From positions 2,200,632-2,264,631 of the forward strand of contig VXBM01000045.1 of assembly GCA_013400155.1 (NCBI GenBank): DNA of 64,000 bases, given 5' to 3'. This document shows positions 59,110 through 64,000 of the stretch, in pieces. Under the pieces are notes generated by a model that was not told where the DNA came from, ran no database searches, and saw only the letters and a program-made list of their open reading frames with translations. The translations under genes were made by a program, and so were the position numbers. The DNA comes from Helopsaltes ochotensis (lineage: Eukaryota > Chordata > Aves > Passeriformes > Locustellidae). Every line of letters begins with the position of its first letter. Position 1 is the stretch's first letter.

Positions 59110-60109
59110 GAGATGTATTGTATATATCCAGTTTTACATGTGAAAATCTTCTCTTTAGTTCGGGGGATTTGTTTGATTCCCCTTCCCACAGAGTTAATAA
59201 GAACCGTTTTATGTAAGAAGAGCTGAAGGTATTTGTGAGTCTTTTGCACGTAGGACAGACATTGCCACATTTCAGCTGCCAAGAAATACTGCTACATTTT
59301 CTCCTACCATGGTATTAATCATTAATGGCTTTGTTCTCAATGAACAGGGTGAGTATCTTCAATGATCCTCTTGTGAGTGCTAATGCTTTGTGGTTGCAGT
59401 GAGAGCATCACATGAGAAATGTGTTTGTTCAGAGAGGAGGAGATGCACCACAAACACAGCATTCTGACCCAGACCAGATTTCAAATATTCCTAAGTACAG
59501 GTATGCACAGATAAAGATTTTTAATTTGGCCTCATCTCTAGGTTAAGCACTGGACCCATGTTAGGAAGGATTGCACTGGGGAGAGTCAATTTTCCAGCAG
59601 CAGCAACTCCATTCAGATGTCAGGGTATTTTTCTACAACAAAGGCTGATGTTGACATTTTTTCTTGGATAGAGATAGATGCAAGAGCTTCTGCCTCAAGG
59701 TTATCCATTATACCGTATATTAACTAGATGTTTTAACACGGGGCTTCCTGCAGAGACAGCAGTGAATGATGATTAATACTTATCAATTAAAATCTAATCT
59801 TTTCCCATGTGTATTTATATGCTGAACTTCAACCTACAAGGCAATTCTGTGACAGGAATTAGATATTCTTTTGTTGGTGAGCACTGGAATTATGGTCAGG
59901 GATGTATTATTCACTCGTTTATTATGAGTATTGCATCTTTTGTGCCTGGTTTTTGCCTAGGCATTATATATAAACACAGTCTCTGTGAAAAGGAGTTTAT
60001 AAACAATCACCATTAAAGGGACAATTATTTTCTCTTTCTTCATGTAGCAGCTCTGAGTAGGAGGTGAGGGATGGAGGAGAGAGGAAGCAAAGGTTGTACA
60101 TGTTTTATG
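59110..60109. other. Intergenic sequence, no gene seen
   Basis: Unique AT-rich sequence. No open frame above 81 codons and no recognisable element. Confidence 0.65.
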
Positions 60110-60111
60110 AC

Positions 60112-60200
60112 CATAATTATAATTAACTATTTGAGAGATTAAAATTATATTAAATTTTAATTACAATTTACTATTTCAGAGATTAAAGCTGATTAAAAAA
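60112..60200. repeat. Imperfect tandem duplication, about 44-base period
   Basis: AACTATTTGAGAGATTAAA at 60125-60143 recurs as TTACTATTTCAGAGATTAAA at 60168-60187, with similar AT-rich flanks (TATAATTAAC and TAATTACAATT). It is a two-copy local duplication with some divergence. Confidence 0.75.
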
Positions 60201-60273
60201 AAGACTCAAGGTTATGAGCTACCTCACAGATCTATGAATTATCTAGCTCAGTCTAAACATACAGATATAAATC

Positions 60274-60303
60274 TTTTTTTTTTTTTTTTTTTTNTTTTTT
60301 TTT
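60274..60303. repeat. T homopolymer with one undetermined base
   Basis: A run of about 30 T contains the only N in the window, at 60294. It is an assembly or base-calling uncertainty, and the tract length should not be trusted. The minus-strand open frames that start to the right and run into this tract are artefacts. A run of T here could also be the reverse complement of a retrocopy poly-A tail. Confidence 0.95.
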
Positions 60304-60389
60304 CCCCTTTTGAAGCCAGCCCCAGCTGTTGAACAGACAGTGCCCACAAGTGCGGGGGGTGTCTCTGAGCAGGGCTGGCCCATGGGCCA

Positions 60390-60600
60390 GGGGAACAAAG
60401 AGCTCCAGTGCCGCAGCCCGGAGCGGGGAGCGCTGCGCCGGCCGACAGCGAGAGGAGGAGAGCTGCTCGCGGGAGCACACGGGGAGGATGAACTCCAAGC
60501 ACGTCGTGTGAGAGCAAAGGAGAGGCAGGAGGGATTTTCATTTCGAACGCTGTTTGGCACAGTTGTTAAACACCACTTAATTCAGATACAGCGTGTGATA
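60390..60600. promoter_or_regulatory. Small CpG-rich patch, candidate promoter or CpG island
   Basis: In an otherwise AT-rich, CpG-poor region, roughly 15 CpG dinucleotides occur in about 200 bases, for example in GAGCGCTGCGCCGGCCGACA-like sequence and around CACGTCGTG at 60498-60506. Unmethylated CpG islands resist CpG loss, so this could be a promoter for an unannotated non-coding transcript or an enhancer. It could also be a young insertion with its CpGs still intact. The + strand open frame over it (60310-60642) has no recognisable domain. Confidence 0.35.
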
Positions 60601-60649
60601 ACCCTGGTTCACGAGCGAGAGGCAGGGCGGAACAATAACTGAAGGAGGC

Positions 60650-63430
60650 CACTCGCAGTCCTGCTGGAGAGCCTTAAAGTGGGCAGGTGATCTGGCTGGT
60701 TAGTTCTGATTTATTGCAAAGGCATTTTTATGCTTTTTGAATTCCCTTCCATCACTCATGTTAAACACAACTGCATTCTTACAAGGCAGTTCATCCCCTC
60801 CATGCATGCACACGCTCATTGCTCATGTCACACCACCAGCAAAAGCGTATGAAGGAAGTGCAGTTATGTGATGCCTATTACAAAAATATTTTTTGTTTTA
60901 TTACACTGGAAACAAGCACTTTCGTAAGGCTGCTAGGAAGTGGTTCAGGTTTAGGGTACTGTATCAACATTTTCAGAGATTGATGGTGACTGTTAAAGGT
61001 GCGAGACTTTTTCTGGTTTGCAGCAAAATTGCTTTTCACAACTTGTCCCTTAAGATCTTTGTTTTTAAAAAACTACTCTGCAAATGAATTCTGTAACAGG
61101 GAGAGGTGTGGAATTATGGGGATGAAAGTGCATGTAGAAACATTATCCTCCCATTTTGTATTTTTTGATGTGACATTCCTGATCACAAGGGAAAGAGGCA
61201 CTTCTGCAGCTTCCCTACCCCTGAGCCTCCTACCAGCTCAGAGAGGCATCACAAAGCCACTCACCACTCAATCTCCATTTTATTTCTTGTCGTTTATTAA
61301 CACAACCATACTGTTTTGAGAGCTTGGCCTGTCCCTTAGTAAAAGCATTCAAAGTGGCTGGAACAACTGGTGAAAAAATGATAAACATTTTCAGCTGAAA
61401 TTGGTCAGATTATGGACGAGTTGTTTATAAACATCTTGTCTAGAGCTGTCAAGAGGTGGAGCTAACATCACTGAAGGATGATAGATTCTGACACAGTGCT
61501 CTGAGATTTCCCTGCCTCCAAATGTAGGTTAATATGGGATTCAATAGGAAATCTGGCTTGTGTATTGCTGCATATTACAGGAAACGAAGGAACTTGTCAT
61601 TTGTCTGCAGATTGCTAATTGCAGTTTATTGCACATGCAAAAGGTTAATTTGGGTATGTTATCACAGTAATCACATGCCCTGCCTCGGAATAAACCATAC
61701 CCCTACACTTAGTGATGAGCTGGCCTGTGGGATTTGGGGCATTATTTTGTAATAATATGGCAAATAAGGATTTTTGAGTAAATGCTGTAAGAGTGGGCAG
61801 CAGTCTGGTGTAAAAAACCAGAATAGAGCAGTTACAAGTCTCTGGTATGAAATACTTTCCCTTAACCCTTAATTTAATTATTCCCTGAGATGCATGTAAT
61901 TTATTCTTTGTGGTAATCGAAAACAGAAGACTCATCTATTCTAAATGAAAATTATATCCTATTCTTATTATTGTTAATGCTTTGTATTTAGAGGAGTATT
62001 TAAAGGTCTGAGATGAATTCATGACCTCTTCATGCTAGGTGCTGTATATATACACACAGTAAGCTCACTGCCCCAAAGACCTTACACTTTAATTAAATAA
62101 AGGCTGGAGGAAGGAAGTTTTATTACTTCTGTCACAATTGGGAAATGATAACAGAGAGAAACTAAAAGGACTGAGAATTACACTCCTCCTGCAACGAGTC
62201 CTGTATTTGCCTGTAATATATCCTCCCTTCCTGCTTTTGTTAAGTTGCTGTAAATTGCTAGGTAGATGGTTGGTTTCTCCCCCAGAGATGGAGTTGAATT
62301 CTGTGCATGTTTCAAGGTTTTATGGAACGAAGGGCGTTCTGTAGACAGATAACACTTTAATTTAGACCTGATTAAGTTATTCTGAAGCAATACTTTAGTG
62401 GAGGGAGTAGATTTGTACAAATCTGGAGCACATTGCTTGTTGCCATGTGAAGATACTACTGCATAGCTGCTGTGCTCCCCGGGGGCTGCGCTGTTGGTGC
62501 ATGGGGGTTTTAAGGTACACCAGTATAACTTTTTAATTGTTATTATTCCCTGTAGTTTGCTCTTAAATGTCTTCCAAAATAGTAAAATGTAATAGTGCTT
62601 GAGATGTTGGAGCATTCCACAGGATTCATGGGGCTCTTGGAACACCAGTGCAGGCTTAGTCTCCCAGAAATGCATCATCTTCTCCCCCTGCTCCCCAGAA
62701 GTATGGTGCTCATTCTGAAATGCATTATAAGCATTTTTAATTAGAGCTTCTAGCTTAACATTGAAAATAAAGCCAGCTCTGCCTGGAATCTTGCTTTGTG
62801 AATTTTTTTTCCACAGAGGAACATAAACCTGAGGATAACTTGTTTCCCTTTCTCTCCTTGTTCAGGTCCCTGATCAGTTTAAGCAGATGGGGTAGGAAGG
62901 GGAAGGGAGAAAAAAAATGGGTAAGTCAGGTGAAGAAACAAAACAAAGAACAGGTAAAATCCCAGCACAAGCCAACCACTCTCCTCATATCTTTGCATTT
63001 CAGTATTTATGACTCACTGTTGGACTCCAACGACACTAATTCTCTACACTGATGTGTCTTTCCCTCATCTCATCTCTGTTCTGTCCTGCCCCTGTCTGGT
63101 AAATGGGTACAGTGATGTTCTGTCTCACAGATTTTAGCTCTTTGAATTAAAAAGATTGCAAAGAAGCAGAATTTTAAAAAAATATTATTTTATTTAATAA
63201 CAGAGAGTATTTTTTTTTGTTATTGTAAGTCATATTGAGCACTTATAAGTAACCTCTCGTTTACCCTATGGAAATCAGCACTGCTGTCTATTGAAATAAA
63301 TCTGTAGAATAAGTTATCTTTCAAATACAAAACTTCAGTTTCCTTAGTTGTGGGACAAGCTCAGTCTTTAGGAAAGCACATCACCAGTGTGTATCCTTGC
63401 TAGAAAACAATCCACTTGAGCTTTGTTATA
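60650..63430. other. Intergenic sequence, no gene seen
   Basis: Unique AT-rich sequence. A minus-strand open frame of 166 codons at 62178-62678 has no recognisable domain and no splice context. I see no RNA gene or transposon. Confidence 0.6.
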
Positions 63431-63439
63431 CAACATTCA

Positions 63440-63690
63440 AACATCTTGGCGAAGTGACAGTAATTTGCAATAAACACTGTGTGTAAACAATTACCTGTGA
63501 CTTGTTACACTTGTTTGTACAGGCAGCTGGCTAAACAGTTCTGGGTGCACTTGTAAACGTCTGTCCCTGTCACACTTGATACTGGAAAACAATTGCTTAT
63601 ATGATTACTCTGAAAGTATTTTGTACCTGGCAGCTGGCAAGGACTGAGTATGGATGCTTATAGATGCATGGAAAAAGAGCCAGAGAAATC
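63440..63690. promoter_or_regulatory. Candidate conserved non-coding element (speculative)
   Basis: A repeat-free stretch with dense factor-like motifs: AATAAACA at about 63,469, the forkhead-type GTAAACA at 63483-63489, ACCTGTGAC just after it, TTGTTTGTAC at about 63,511, and two GGCAGCTGG E-box strings near 63,522 and 63,630. The paired E-boxes and forkhead cores suggest an enhancer, but this is pattern reading only. Confidence 0.25.
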
Positions 63691-63814
63691 AAATATGACG
63701 GTGGTGTTTTTATGACAGCGGTGAGGGCACTTTCATGTCTAATCCTCCCATGAAGGGAGGTCTTTGTCACAGAGTACTTGACAAAAAACCCCCACGTTTG
63801 CTGGTTGAAGGGTC

Positions 63815-64000
63815 CTGTGGTGGTAGAGGTGAAAGAAAGTCATTTGGTCATACGAGGTCCAAGGAAGAGGCAGAGGTGATTTATTTTCTAGGCGTTTAGC
63901 AGGACGGGTGTAAGATGCTGGTAACGCCGGAGCAGCTGTGCGGGAGGCGCTCCCATCCTTCGGGCTCTGTATGAGCAGAAGCGCAGGGAGCTGGGACCGC
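63815..64000 (-). mobile_element. Possible LTR edge or CpG island start, cut by the window end
   Basis: Composition shifts abruptly to CpG-rich in the last ~110 bases (about nine CpG). A TGTGGTGGTAG start at about 63,816 and a minus-strand AATAAA at 63880-63885 would fit the end of a minus-oriented LTR, as in the intronic LTR-like insertion. A CpG island at a downstream gene's promoter fits too. The strand given applies to the LTR reading only. Confidence 0.25.

Noticed and set aside
60243..60560. Three overlapping minus-strand open frames ending in poly-lysine
   Set aside because: The lysine runs come from the T tract with the N, and all three frames cannot be real. No domain is visible.
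62178..62678. 166-codon minus-strand open frame
   Set aside because: No recognisable domain, no plausible start context or neighbouring exons, and ordinary intergenic composition.

Overview
The window is vertebrate nuclear DNA and most likely comes from a bird. Three degraded CR1-type (chicken-repeat LINE) 3' ends support this. So does an LTR-like insertion that resembles solo LTRs known from songbird genomes, though that resemblance rests on recall and not on a search. Introns are long, coding density is very low, and there is no sign of bacterial or viral gene organisation.

Positions 1 to about 25,980 hold the 3' half of one protein-coding gene on the + strand, EFL1 (elongation factor-like GTPase 1, also called EFTUD1). 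Five coding exons can be joined with consistent reading phase: 5866-5997, 8426-8573, 11755-12758, 15280-15464 and 25629-25817. They encode the last 551 residues of the protein, up to the TAG stop, and a short 3' UTR with AATAAA follows. The GTPase domain and the gene's 5' exons lie upstream of the window. EFL1 works with SBDS to evict eIF6 from late cytoplasmic 60S ribosomal subunits. The introns contain a CR1 fragment, an LTR-like insertion, and two perfect 10-11 bp inverted repeats close together in the last intron.

Positions from about 26,000 to 64,000 show no gene I can support. Open reading frames there are short, lack family resemblance and often cross homopolymers or repeats. This stretch looks like an intergenic desert downstream of EFL1. 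It holds two more CR1 remnants, simple repeats (an AT microsatellite, a T40-G10 tract, and a T tract with one undetermined base), a decayed minisatellite with a period of about 45-53 bp, several short hairpins and a small CpG-rich patch near 60.4-60.6 kb. A few complex, motif-rich stretches could be conserved regulatory elements. The last ~180 bases turn CpG-rich and may be the edge of an LTR or of a CpG island continuing outside the window.

I found no convincing undescribed system. The most useful results are the EFL1 exon model and a set of specific, checkable non-coding features.
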